A DNA stretch of 47,596 bases from Nocardia wallacei. GTDB lineage: Bacteria; Actinomycetota; Actinomycetes; Mycobacteriales; Mycobacteriaceae. The position numbers and the translations under genes are program-made. Below are positions 17,510-27,553 of the stretch, in pieces. Each line of letters starts with the position of its first letter. Position 1 is the first letter of the stretch. The stretch is taken from contig NZ_JARWOP010000259.1 of assembly GCF_029868745.1 (NCBI RefSeq), forward strand, positions 1 through 47,596, in the 5' to 3' direction. The notes under the pieces are model-generated. The model did not search any database, was not told where the DNA came from, and was given only the letters and a program-made list of their open reading frames with translations.

Positions 17510-20500
17510 TGGCCGGCATCGACGGTCTGGTTCCGGCGCTGCGCAAGCTGGTGCTCACGCTGGAAAACGACCTACGTGCCCGCGTCGACGGCCCCGACGA
17601 TCTAGACCGTCAGCCCGAGGTACACGACCGCTGGTACGCCGAATACGAAGCCGCCCTCAAAGCCCGCCGCACCGCGGCCGCTTGGGAGGCATGGCGCGAC
17701 GAACGCGTCACCCAGGCCGCTGTTGCTTGGGTGCTGCTCACTGTCTTCGCCCGTTATTGCGAGGACCACCGACTGGTGTCGGTCAACTGGATCTCCGGTC
17801 CGAACCCTGACGCTCACGCCCAGGCTCTCGACGCCCGTCGCGCGTACTTCCACGCCCACCCCGAACACACCGACCGGGAGTGGCTGGAACAGATCAGCAC
17901 TCACTTCGCCAAGTTCGATGCCACCAAGAGCCTGGTCGACGATTACTCTCCCATGCACGTCGTCGCCCCCTCCGGCGATGTCGCGCTGGAGGTGCTCGAA
18001 TTCTGGTGGGACAGAGACGAATCCGGCGAGCCTCGCTGGTCATTCTCCGATATCGGTACCCGGTTCCTGGGCGACGTCTACCAGTATCTGTCCGAATCGG
18101 CTCGCAAGACCTACGCGCTGCTGCAAACGCCGGAGTTCGTTGAGGAATTCATCCTCGACCAGACCATGGAACCTGCATTGGCCGAACGACCGTTGGAGGG
18201 GTTCACCGTCATCGACCCGACCTGCGGCTCGGGACATTTCCTGCTGGGCGCTTTCCAGAGGTTGCTGCGGCGATGGGAGCGGGAGGCACCGGGGCTCGGG
18301 CGACGGGCCCTGGTGGGCCGGTCGTTGAAAGGTGTCTACGGAGTAGATATCAACCCATTCGCGGTAGCCATCGCACGATTCAGACTACTCGTCGCGGCCT
18401 TGGAGGCCAGCGGCGACCAGAGCATCGAGAAGGCAATCGGCTTCGAACTGAACCTCGGCTCGGGCGATTCGCTGCTGTGGGGGGCACAACAACAAGTTTT
18501 CGAGAGCATGATTACCCTCGGCCAGGATCAGTTCTCTTACACAACCGAGAACGCGCCATTGCTGAGGGCGATCTTCGAACGGAAGTACGACGTGGTGGTC
18601 GGGAACCCGCCATATATTACGGCAAAAGATACTGTACTCAATGCGCGCTATCGCGAGCTCTATTCGACCTGCCACCGCAAGTACGCCCTGACCGTCCCCT
18701 TCATGGAGTTGTTCCACGCCTTGGCGCGGTCCGACAAGGGCGGCGCTCATCCCGGCTGGGTCGGCCAGATTACATCCAACTCGTTCATGAAGCGCGAGTT
18801 CGGTTCGAAGCTCATTGAAGAGTTTCTTCCGACACGCGACCTTCGTCTAATAATCGACTCCGAAGGCGCCTGGATTCCCGGCCATAATTCAGATGGCACC
18901 CCTACTGTTATTTTGATTTCCACTGGAGGTGCGGCGTCTTCCAATAGCGTCCGGGCCGCACTAAGCAAAGGAATCCGCGAAACGAGTGATGTCGGATCTA
19001 CCGGAGACGGACCCGTATGGCAGTCGCTGGTAAACAACGTTTCAAATCCCGGTTTTGAAGACAACTTCATCAACATTGTCAACCTTCCTCGATCAACAAT
19101 AGCAAAACACCCGCTGAGCCTCTCAGGCGGTGGAGCGGCCGATCTTGTCATGCTGATAGAGGGCAATGCATCAGAACGATTGGGGTCCAAGGTAGCGCGG
19201 ATCGGATTCTTCGGAATCATCGGCGCCGACGACGCATTCATCGTCCCCAAAATGATGCAAGGAAATTCACAAGCAGAGGGATTTCGCCCACTGTCCCGGG
19301 GTGAAGAAATTAGGGACTACGCCATAAGTTCCCGAGTTTCAGTATTCTTTCCCTACACCGAAGGTCATAAGCCAGTTGCGCTTGATAAATTCCCTGCTAC
19401 GGCCAAACACATGTGGCCCATGAGAACCGAACTAGGCAACCGCACGACATTTGGTGGCGGCACATATTTTTCCGAGGGTCGCCCATGGCATGAGTGGCAC
19501 CAGCTACCTGAAGATGTAAATACTTCCAATCTGGCTATTGCATACGCCGAGGTGACATCAGTCAACCATTTCTCAATAAACTGGGAAGGATATGCTTTAA
19601 AACAGACAGCGCCGATAGTTAAGCTCCGGAAATCGGCGAACGTCGATCAACATTTAGGGTTACTCGGAATCCTCAATACTTCAGTTTTCTGTTTCTGGCT
19701 CAAGGAGAAATGCAAACCCAAAGGGGGCGCCTCTCAACACCTGTGGACCCGCACATACCAGATCAACGCCAAAACTCTCGAAGACGCCCCGCTGCCGTCG
19801 GCCTACCCGCTGGAGCGTGCCCGTAAGCTGGATAGCCTTGCCAGAGAGATCGCAATGCATTCTCCTGCCGCAGTCGCCGCGCGGTCGGCTCCGACCTATG
19901 AAGCATTGGAACACGCTTGCCGCGAGACCGAGCGATTACGACGCCTCATGGTTGCCCACCAGGAAGAACTCGACTGGGAATGCTATAAGGCATATGGCCT
20001 GGTCGATTCCTCCCTTACAACCGGTATCGATGTGCCCGAGATCCAGTTGGGTGAGAGGCCGTTTGAGATCGCGCTCGCTCGCCGGATGAATGACGGCGAG
20101 GACATTCTTTGGTTTAGCGAACACCGATCCACACCTGTCTGCAATATTCCCCCGCACCTCCCAAGCGAATACAAGTCCCTTCTGCAGCGGCGACTCGACG
20201 CGATTGCTTCGAACACCCACCTCCAGTTGCTGGAGAAACCGGGATGCAAACGTCGTTGGACGATAGAGAAACGCGGTGGCGGAATCGTTACCTGGGAGGA
20301 TCAAGTTGCCGACGCACTGCGGGATTGGATCCTTGATCGCATCGAGGACCGGGCCTTGTGGTTCGATCGGGAGGAGCGGCCAACACCGCGGAGCGTCGCG
20401 CAGTTAGCGGAGATACTCGACCGGGACCAGGGCTTCACCCGCGTTCTGCGCATGTGGGCAAGCAATCAGGCAGTCTCGACTAGCGCGGCGCTCAAGACAT

Positions 20501-21093
20501 TCCTGGCCGACGAGGGTGTGCCGTTCCTGGCGGCCTACCGCTACAAGCCCGCCGGGCTGGAGAAGCGCGCAGCCTGGGAGCGAACCTGGGACCTGCAACG
20601 CCGCGAGGACGAGGGCGAGAAGCTCGACGCGCCAATCCCTGTGCCGCCCAAGTACAAACCCACCGATTTCGCCAAGCAGTCCTACTGGTCCCGCCGCGGC
20701 AAGCTGGACGTCCCGAAGGAACGATTCATCAGCTACCCCAATGCCGGCCGCGCCACCGACCCCACCGAGCTACTCGGCTGGGCCGGCTGGGATCACGGCG
20801 AACAGGCGATCGCCCTGGCAGGGTTGATCGAGGACCGGTTGCAAGAGGGCACCCCGGAATCCGCGTTGGTCCCACTGCTCGCGGGACTGATAGAGCTGCA
20901 ACCATGGGTGCGGCAGTGGCACGCGGAGGTGGACGCCGCATTCAGTGACAGCGTGGCAGACACCATCGACGAGGAGATCCGCAGCCGCTGTGTGCAATTC
21001 GGCGTCACGGCCGAGGAGGCATCGGCGTGGCGGCCACCGGAGCAGGCGAGACGGGGCGGCGGACGCCGCAAGAGGTCCGAGGAGACGGCATGA
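17509..21093 (+). CDS. pglX: BREX type 2 DNA adenine methyltransferase PglX
   Basis: A 1,194-residue SAM-dependent adenine-N6 methyltransferase that marks host DNA in BREX and is also needed for restriction. Motif I, DPTCGSGHFLLGAF, is at about residue 236. The GVDINPFAVAIARFRL strand follows, and the catalytic motif IV, NPPY, is at about 366 (VVVGNPPYITAKD). The target-recognition half lies after about residue 430. The start is ATG 17509 (TGATG overlap with the pglW stop, GAGAGG eight bases upstream); an open extension to 17473 lies inside pglW. DNA from about 18,830 to 19,720, covering the presumed target-recognition part, is visibly richer in A and T than either flank, with many TTT, AAT and ATA codons. 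This suggests replacement of the specificity region. No frameshift is seen. Confidence 0.93.
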   Translation: MAGIDGLVPALRKLVLTLENDLRARVDGPDDLDRQPEVHDRWYAEYEAALKARRTAAAWEAWRDERVTQAAVAWVLLTVFARYCEDHRLVSVNWISGPNPDAHAQALDARRAYFHAHPEHTDREWLEQISTHFAKFDATKSLVDDYSPMHVVAPSGDVALEVLEFWWDRDESGEPRWSFSDIGTRFLGDVYQYLSESARKTYALLQTPEFVEEFILDQTMEPALAERPLEGFTVIDPTCGSGHFLLGAFQRLLRRWEREAPGLGRRALVGRSLKGVYGVDINPFAVAIARFRLLVAALEASGDQSIEKAIGFELNLGSGDSLLWGAQQQVFESMITLGQDQFSYTTENAPLLRAIFERKYDVVVGNPPYITAKDTVLNARYRELYSTCHRKYALTVPFMELFHALARSDKGGAHPGWVGQITSNSFMKREFGSKLIEEFLPTRDLRLIIDSEGAWIPGHNSDGTPTVILISTGGAASSNSVRAALSKGIRETSDVGSTGDGPVWQSLVNNVSNPGFEDNFINIVNLPRSTIAKHPLSLSGGGAADLVMLIEGNASERLGSKVARIGFFGIIGADDAFIVPKMMQGNSQAEGFRPLSRGEEIRDYAISSRVSVFFPYTEGHKPVALDKFPATAKHMWPMRTELGNRTTFGGGTYFSEGRPWHEWHQLPEDVNTSNLAIAYAEVTSVNHFSINWEGYALKQTAPIVKLRKSANVDQHLGLLGILNTSVFCFWLKEKCKPKGGASQHLWTRTYQINAKTLEDAPLPSAYPLERARKLDSLAREIAMHSPAAVAARSAPTYEALEHACRETERLRRLMVAHQEELDWECYKAYGLVDSSLTTGIDVPEIQLGERPFEIALARRMNDGEDILWFSEHRSTPVCNIPPHLPSEYKSLLQRRLDAIASNTHLQLLEKPGCKRRWTIEKRGGGIVTWEDQVADALRDWILDRIEDRALWFDREERPTPRSVAQLAEILDRDQGFTRVLRMWASNQAVSTSAALKTFLADEGVPFLAAYRYKPAGLEKRAAWERTWDLQRREDEGEKLDAPIPVPPKYKPTDFAKQSYWSRRGKLDVPKERFISYPNAGRATDPTELLGWAGWDHGEQAIALAGLIEDRLQEGTPESALVPLLAGLIELQPWVRQWHAEVDAAFSDSVADTIDEEIRSRCVQFGVTAEEASAWRPPEQARRGGGRRKRSEETA

Positions 21094-24000
21094 GTACGTT
21101 GCTGAAAGATGTCATCGAGATCCCCGAGCACGCGGGCACCGACGATTACGTGCTCAAACTGACCGAGAGCACCGGCGACGAACACATCCGCACCACTCTC
21201 GACGAGTATGTGCTCACGCCCTCACTGGAGCAAAACCTCACGACGGCACTGCAATTGGTCGCGGACGCGACTCGGCAGAACCAGTCGAAGGCGGCACGGC
21301 TGCTCGGCTCGTTCGGTTCCGGTAAGAGCCACTTCATGGCGGTGCTGTACGCACTGCTGGGGAACAACCTGGGTCTGCGTGAGGGCGAGAACCTCGACAA
21401 GTTCAAGAACCTCACCGGGCAGTGCGACGAGAGCCTGTCGGGGAAGAAGATTCTCCGGCTGACCTACCATCTGCTGGGTGCGAAGAGCCTGGACGAGGCG
21501 ATTCTCAAAGGCTATGTGCGGCAAGTCCGTACGCTGCATCCGGACGCTACGCTGCCGCCGGTGCACCTGTCCGACGGGCTGCTGGAAGACGCCGAGCGGC
21601 TGCGCGGTCGACTCGGTGACAACACGTTCCTCGAGCAGCTCGGCGGCGACCAAGCGCCCGGCGACGCCTGGGGTGCGGTGCTCGGCGGCGGAGCGTGGGA
21701 CATCGACAGGTACAAAGCGGCGCTCTCGGCTCCGCTGGAATCGACCGAGCGTAGCGAGCTCGTCACCGCTTTGGTCGACAACCTGTTCGGGTCCTTCACC
21801 AACCAGGCCGACTTCGTGGACCTGGACACCGGGTTCGTCCTGATTGCCGACCACGCGAAAAGCCTTGGCTACGACGCCATCGCACTGTTCCTCGATGAGC
21901 TGGTGCTATGGCTGGCGTTCTCCGTCCGCGACACCGAATTCTTCTCCCGCGAATCGCAGAAGATCTCCAAACTGGTGGAGGCGGCGGGCACCCGGCGCGC
22001 GATCCCGTTGATCTCCTTCGTGTCTCAGCAGATGGACCTGCGTAAATGGTTCGGCGACGCTGGCGCCTCCGGAGCCGAGCAAGAGGCGCTCGACCGCGCT
22101 TTCCACTTCCAAGAGGGCCGGTTCCTCAAGATCGAACTCGGCGACGACAACCTCGCGCAAGTGGCACATGCCCGGCTGCTGAAGCCGAAACCGGGGATGG
22201 AGCAAGTGCTACAGGAGGCGTTCCGCAATGTAACCCGCACCCCCGAGGTGTGGGATGTGCTGCGCGACAGCATGAATACCTCCGACGATCACAAGGGTGC
22301 ATCGGAGCAGGAGTTCGAACTCACCTACCCGTTCTCGCCGGCGCTGGTGTCTACGCTGCGGGTGCTGTCCAGCGTGATGCAGCGTGAACGGACCGCGCTG
22401 AAGGTAATGCAGCGCATGCTTGTCGACCGGCGTAACACGCTTACCGTCGACGACCTGATCCCGGTAGGCGACGCATTCGACTACATCGTGTCGGGCAACC
22501 AGCCACTGGACTCGACCATGGCCGGCAAGTTCAAGGCGGCAACGGAACTCTTCCAGGCCAAACTGCGCCCGCAGCTGATGACCAAACACAGTGTCACCCA
22601 GCAGCAGCTCGACCAGGGCACGGTCCCGGACGGGTATCGCACCGGCGATCGGATCGCGAAAACTTTGCTGCTGTCGGCGATCGCCGAGAAGGTACCGGCG
22701 CTACAGGACCTCACGGCGAGCCGGCTGGCGGCGTTGAATCACGGGTCGATCCGGACTCGCTTGCGTACCGGCGCACCACGAGTGGCGTTGGCGGCCGTGC
22801 ACGAGTGGGTCGAAGGAGGCGTCCCCGAAATCAAGGTCGGGGACGGCACCAACCCGGTGATCCATGTGATGCTGGCCGATGTCGACTACGAGTCGGTGCT
22901 GGAGCGGGTGCGTGGCGAAGACAATATGGGTCGGCGGCGCGCGTTGATGCGCAAGCTGGTGCACCATGCGCTCGGCGTTCCCGACCAAGATGATCTCAGT
23001 GGCGCGGCCACCCGCCAGCTGGTATGGCGCGGCAGCCGTCGCGAGGTGGACGTGGTGTTCGGCAACGTCCGAGATCCCAGCTCGGTGGTGACCCAGGCGT
23101 TCGAAAACCGGCCCGGCACATGGCGTTTCATCGTCGACTACCCGTTCGACGAGAACAACCACTCCACGGCCGAGGACATGCAGCGGCTCGAACGCCTGAT
23201 CTCCGGCGGCATCGACCGGCACACGGTGGTGTGGCTGCCGTACTTCTTCACCGACGCGGCATTGGACGAGCTCGCCAGTTTGGTGAAGCTGGACTGGCTG
23301 TTCCCTGCCAACGGCAACGCCGACCGCTGGATCGAGCACTCCAACCACCTGTCCGACGCCGACCGCAGCCAGGCCCTGGGCATCCTGAAGAACATGCACA
23401 GCGGCCTGACCACCCGCTTCGAGACGATCCTGAAACAGGCATACGGTGTGGAGGCGGCAGAGCACAAGTGGCTCCTCGCGGACTCCGAGGTCCGCACGCT
23501 GACCTCGCTGAGCATGGACTTCGAGCCCCGGCTGCCCGCAGCGACCTCGATGCAGGATGCCTTCGACAAACTGGCCGATCAGGCATTCACCAATATCTAT
23601 CCGGCCCACCCGGAGTTCGAACCCAGCAGTGAGGAGGTTCGGCCCGCACAATTCGATCTGGTGCGCAACTACGTCGAGAAGGCATGTGCGCATCCGGAGG
23701 GCCGAGTGCCCGTCGAGCGCGACGACCGCAAGACACTGGCACGAATCGCGGGGCCGCTGCGCGTCGGTACCGCTACCGAGACCCACTACCTGTTCGCAGA
23801 GGACCGATTCGCGTTCTGGGCAGGCGAACTCGACCGCGCCGTCAACGCCGCAGGTATGCAGGCTCCGCTGACGGTGGGCGTACTGAAGCGTCACATTCAA
23901 TCTCTCACTCCCGCATGGGGCTTGCGGCCAGAGGCGATCGACCTGGTGATCAGTGCGTGGACGCTGCTGCGTAAGCGCGCCTGGGTGGAGGCGGGCAGCT

Positions 24001-24863
24001 CCATTCCCACACCTGCCGTTGGCAAATTGCGCGAACACATCGAATTGCGCGCCGAGCGGCTGCCTGGGAAACAGTCCTGGGACGCGGCTCGCAATCTCGC
24101 GTCCGGGCTGGTCAGCTACACCAGTCCACGCACCTATCTCACCGGAGCGAACGTGGCCGAGTTCGCCGATCAGATGCGATCGTGGGCGTCCAGGAAGACG
24201 TCCGCGCTGCAGGACGTGGTAGATGAGCTGTCGCAAGCACATCGGCGGCTGAGCTTCACCGCCGAGGACAACGACCGGATCGCGGTGACGCAACGGCTGA
24301 TGGAGTTCGTGCGCACCATCGAAAGCACCCGGGACAACGTCGCGCTGATCGATCATATGGCCGCCACCGAGTTCCGGGTCGGCGTACCGACGGCAGCAGG
24401 TATCCAGAACGAGGCGGAGGCCGACGCCCGAGCGCTGCGCGGGTTCAAATGGCAGCTCATCGACGCCGTCATCGCGGGATCCGATGCCGCCGACTCCCGC
24501 GCCGACGAGGCCCGCGCCTTGCTGCGGCACCTGCGGGAGGTGATCTCCATCCCGGGTCGGCATCTCGCCGGGGAGTTGGGTAGCGCGGAGAATCGCGTGG
24601 TCGATTGGGTTGTCACGGGCCAGGTTCCAACACCACAGCCAACTGCTCCCGGCACTGCTACCGTCGGCACGACAAGACCGGAATTCGTTGCGACTGAACC
24701 GCAACTCACGGACGACAGCTCGATCCCGGCCCCGGCCACCGACCCTGAAACGGTCACCCTGCACGGGCTGGACGACATCGACTCGATCACGTCCACTTTG
24801 ACGGCCGCCTACGGGAAGTACGGCAGCCGGGTGCGGGTGAGCTGGTGGGTGGAGGATCAATGA
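21090..24863 (+). CDS. pglY: BREX type 2 ATPase PglY (BrxC-like)
   Basis: A 1,257-residue P-loop ATPase, the type 2 equivalent of BrxC in other BREX types. It is essential for defence, though its biochemical job is not settled. Walker A GSFGSGKSHFMAVLYALLG is at about residues 73-91, and a Walker B-like strand, IALFLDELVLWLAF, at about 265-280. The family start is typical (LKDVIEIPE...DDYVLKLTE). The C-terminus is a low-complexity Pro/Thr/Ala linker followed by a short GLDDIDSITSTLTAAY end. The start ATG 21090 overlaps the pglX stop as ATGA, and the end overlaps pglZ in the same way. The frame is open upstream to 21,027, but that part is inside pglX. Confidence 0.92.
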   Translation: MSTLLKDVIEIPEHAGTDDYVLKLTESTGDEHIRTTLDEYVLTPSLEQNLTTALQLVADATRQNQSKAARLLGSFGSGKSHFMAVLYALLGNNLGLREGENLDKFKNLTGQCDESLSGKKILRLTYHLLGAKSLDEAILKGYVRQVRTLHPDATLPPVHLSDGLLEDAERLRGRLGDNTFLEQLGGDQAPGDAWGAVLGGGAWDIDRYKAALSAPLESTERSELVTALVDNLFGSFTNQADFVDLDTGFVLIADHAKSLGYDAIALFLDELVLWLAFSVRDTEFFSRESQKISKLVEAAGTRRAIPLISFVSQQMDLRKWFGDAGASGAEQEALDRAFHFQEGRFLKIELGDDNLAQVAHARLLKPKPGMEQVLQEAFRNVTRTPEVWDVLRDSMNTSDDHKGASEQEFELTYPFSPALVSTLRVLSSVMQRERTALKVMQRMLVDRRNTLTVDDLIPVGDAFDYIVSGNQPLDSTMAGKFKAATELFQAKLRPQLMTKHSVTQQQLDQGTVPDGYRTGDRIAKTLLLSAIAEKVPALQDLTASRLAALNHGSIRTRLRTGAPRVALAAVHEWVEGGVPEIKVGDGTNPVIHVMLADVDYESVLERVRGEDNMGRRRALMRKLVHHALGVPDQDDLSGAATRQLVWRGSRREVDVVFGNVRDPSSVVTQAFENRPGTWRFIVDYPFDENNHSTAEDMQRLERLISGGIDRHTVVWLPYFFTDAALDELASLVKLDWLFPANGNADRWIEHSNHLSDADRSQALGILKNMHSGLTTRFETILKQAYGVEAAEHKWLLADSEVRTLTSLSMDFEPRLPAATSMQDAFDKLADQAFTNIYPAHPEFEPSSEEVRPAQFDLVRNYVEKACAHPEGRVPVERDDRKTLARIAGPLRVGTATETHYLFAEDRFAFWAGELDRAVNAAGMQAPLTVGVLKRHIQSLTPAWGLRPEAIDLVISAWTLLRKRAWVEAGSSIPTPAVGKLREHIELRAERLPGKQSWDAARNLASGLVSYTSPRTYLTGANVAEFADQMRSWASRKTSALQDVVDELSQAHRRLSFTAEDNDRIAVTQRLMEFVRTIESTRDNVALIDHMAATEFRVGVPTAAGIQNEAEADARALRGFKWQLIDAVIAGSDAADSRADEARALLRHLREVISIPGRHLAGELGSAENRVVDWVVTGQVPTPQPTAPGTATVGTTRPEFVATEPQLTDDSSIPAPATDPETVTLHGLDDIDSITSTLTAAYGKYGSRVRVSWWVEDQ

Positions 24864-27553
24864 GCTCGTTGATCGCCACTCGGCCCATCATCCTCGCCAA
24901 ATTGCGCAAGGCCTCGGACGCGAATCACCGGTCCGGCGTTCTCGCGCTACAGGCACAGCCGACGTGGAGCGAGGGCGACTTCCGGTATGACGGAACCGAC
25001 GTCGCCGTGGTCGGATGTCCGTCGCCGCTGGCGATCTGGGAGGCCATCGGTGGCCGCAAGCCCGATCAGTGGCTGGTGATCCTCACCAACGTGTCGAACG
25101 AGGATCTCGGCATCGGTATCCAGGCGCACCTGGTGGATGGCCGCGTGCTCGCGGCGCAGCCGTGGGATGCGGTACGCGGCAACTTCTCCGCGACCACACT
25201 GGAACCGGCTCTGTATCAGTCCAGCAGCAACGACCGCGGCCTTGCCGAGGGGTTGCTCGCGGTACTGCCGCCCGACGCGTGCCTACCCGCGCCGGGCGGC
25301 GTACTCACTCGCGACCATGCGCTGGCGGCGGTAGCACGCAACTCGCTGAAGGTGACCGACCAGCCGGATACCGAGATCGACCCACTGGCGGTACTCGAGT
25401 GGAGCCTGCGCCCAGACGCTGCGGCGGATTTCGCAACGCTGCAGAATCAAGGCGGACCGGAATTGACGGTTGCGGTCCGATCGTGGCTGGCCGAACGCTC
25501 CGGACGACTGGAGCCGATTGTGACGTCCTTGCTGAAGACGGGAAAAATCGCCGAGCTCGTGCCGTTGGGCCTGGTGGCGAGCGTGATCGTCCCGGGCAGC
25601 CCAGCCGGACTCATGGCCCTCGGCGAACTCAAGGGCCGTTACGGGCTGACCTCGTTGAGCCACGAGGATCTGCGCGACTGGTCTCGCGACGCGGCGGGTC
25701 TCGTCACCGGCCCGAAAGACACCATGCCCGACCAGGTTCGGCAGTCGGTACTGGATATCGCCGAACGTCGCGCGCACGAGCTCGGCCTGGATGATCCCGC
25801 GCGCGCCTCGGACCTGCTACCGCAAGGCATCGCCCACCGCATCGACGCACTGGCACAGGCCATTACGGCCGCACTACCGAACGATGAGGTGACGACCCTA
25901 GCCGGGATGGAGTCGGCATGGCAGTCGGTTCAGCACCACGCACTGGCCGAGAGCCATCCGGAATGCCAGGCGCTGGAGGCCGCAGTCCGACTGGTCCGAT
26001 GGCTCGGTTCCGTCGACCCAACTCCCGCCGACCTGGCCGAATACACCCAGCGCCATGTCGATATCGACGCCTGGGTGGATGCTGCCTTGTCCACCGCCCG
26101 CCGCGGTGCGACGTCGCCCGGATTGGTCGACGCGCTCGGGCTGGCGATCAAGCAGGTGACTGCGCGCCGCGCACAGCGAGACGTGGCCTTCGCTGCCGCC
26201 CTCGCCGACGCCGAGCAGCCCAACGTGCCGGTGGTGGAGAACCTGATGCACCAGGTCGTACTCCCGCTGGCGAAGAACCGGCCGACTCTGCTGCTGGTGA
26301 TCGACGGTCTGTCCATGGCCGCCGCCACCGACATCGTCCGCGACGCGCAAGCTCGCGGCTGGTCGGAGGCCGCCCCGCTGCAGCGGCACAGCCGGGTCGG
26401 TGCACTCGCGGTCCTGCCGACGCTGACTCTGCGCAGCCGTTGTTCCTTGCTGAGCGGTGAACTGCGCGAAGGCACCGAACGCGATGAACGCCAAGGCTTT
26501 ACAGCACTACTGCGGGCACACGGCCTGCAGCCCGAGGCGGGTAAGCCCGACCCGATCTTCCACAAGGGCGCACTGGACACCAAGACCACCGGCGCCAAAC
26601 TGGCCGCCGAGGTGAGGAATGCGATCGCCGACACCGAGGGTTGCCCGCTGGTGGCCGCCGTGCTGAACTACGTCGACGACATGCTGCACCACGTCGGTCC
26701 GGGCGGCACCACCTGGAACATCGCGACCATCACCCATCTGGAGCCGTTGCTGGCGGAAGCCCGTGCGGCGGGCCGTGCCGTGGTGATCACTTCCGACCAC
26801 GGCCATATCATCGAACACCGCAACAGTCACAAACGAAATCGCATCAACGCTGTCGGGCAGCGAGCCCATCTCGATCTCGACACCGTGGAAGCGGGCGAGG
26901 TGCTCGTTCGCGGGCCACGGGTGCTCACCGAACCGCGCTCCGTGGTGCTGGCGGTCGACGAGACAATTCGCTACGACCGGTTGAACGCCGGCTATCACGG
27001 CGGTGGCTCGCCCGCGGAGGTCGTCGTACCAGTGGTCGTGCTCTACACCCGCGACTGCCCCGCCGGCCTCACTAAGCTCGGCGCAACCGAGCCCCCCTGG
27101 TGGTACGGGTCGGCGCAGGTCGTGGAACCCCCAGTGCGCGTGGAGAAACCGACGAAGCCACACAAGCTGCCGGTCGACGAGATACCCGCCCTGTTCGAAA
27201 AAGAGGTAATCGAGACCGCACCGGAGGCCACTCCGGCCACCGCTTCGAGGCTGCCCGATCGAGTGGTCGGCACCGCAGTGTTCGCCGAACAACGAAAGCT
27301 CGCCGGTCGGCTGGTGGTGGACAACGAACAGTTCGTCGATCTCCTGACGGCCCTGATGGCGAGCCCAGCGCACGAGATTACGCTGGCACAGGCGGCAAAC
27401 GTCCTGAAGGTCGGTAAGGCACGTGTCGCCGGCCCGCTCTATCAGATCAAGCGCGTCCTCGACGTCGAAGGGTACGAGGTGCTGTTGATGGGCCCCGGCA
27501 GTGTCCGGCTGGACGAGGCACTGCTACGTGAACAGTTCGGGATAGCAGAATGA
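24860..27553 (+). CDS. pglZ: BREX phosphatase-domain protein PglZ
   Basis: An 897-residue PglZ, the hallmark protein of every BREX type, with an alkaline-phosphatase-superfamily fold. The metal-site strands are visible: LLLVIDGLSMAAATDIV at about residue 480 carries the first Asp, and VVITSDHGHIIEHRNSHK at about 640-655 carries the Asp/His pair, preceded by NYVDDMLHHVGPGG (about 612-625). The N-terminal 450 residues are mostly helical. A short winged-helix-like C-terminal end (AQAANVLKVGKARVAGPLYQ) follows. The start is ATG 24860, just after GGAGGATCA and overlapping the pglY stop; a GTG at 24,845 would add five residues. The gene overlaps brxD by four bases. Confidence 0.93.
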   Translation: MSSLIATRPIILAKLRKASDANHRSGVLALQAQPTWSEGDFRYDGTDVAVVGCPSPLAIWEAIGGRKPDQWLVILTNVSNEDLGIGIQAHLVDGRVLAAQPWDAVRGNFSATTLEPALYQSSSNDRGLAEGLLAVLPPDACLPAPGGVLTRDHALAAVARNSLKVTDQPDTEIDPLAVLEWSLRPDAAADFATLQNQGGPELTVAVRSWLAERSGRLEPIVTSLLKTGKIAELVPLGLVASVIVPGSPAGLMALGELKGRYGLTSLSHEDLRDWSRDAAGLVTGPKDTMPDQVRQSVLDIAERRAHELGLDDPARASDLLPQGIAHRIDALAQAITAALPNDEVTTLAGMESAWQSVQHHALAESHPECQALEAAVRLVRWLGSVDPTPADLAEYTQRHVDIDAWVDAALSTARRGATSPGLVDALGLAIKQVTARRAQRDVAFAAALADAEQPNVPVVENLMHQVVLPLAKNRPTLLLVIDGLSMAAATDIVRDAQARGWSEAAPLQRHSRVGALAVLPTLTLRSRCSLLSGELREGTERDERQGFTALLRAHGLQPEAGKPDPIFHKGALDTKTTGAKLAAEVRNAIADTEGCPLVAAVLNYVDDMLHHVGPGGTTWNIATITHLEPLLAEARAAGRAVVITSDHGHIIEHRNSHKRNRINAVGQRAHLDLDTVEAGEVLVRGPRVLTEPRSVVLAVDETIRYDRLNAGYHGGGSPAEVVVPVVVLYTRDCPAGLTKLGATEPPWWYGSAQVVEPPVRVEKPTKPHKLPVDEIPALFEKEVIETAPEATPATASRLPDRVVGTAVFAEQRKLAGRLVVDNEQFVDLLTALMASPAHEITLAQAANVLKVGKARVAGPLYQIKRVLDVEGYEVLLMGPGSVRLDEALLREQFGIAE

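Noticed and set aside
22701..24860. 719-codon open frame on the minus strand
   Set aside because: It is a shadow of pglY: no motifs, and pglY is a recognised protein with intact ATPase motifs in the opposite direction.
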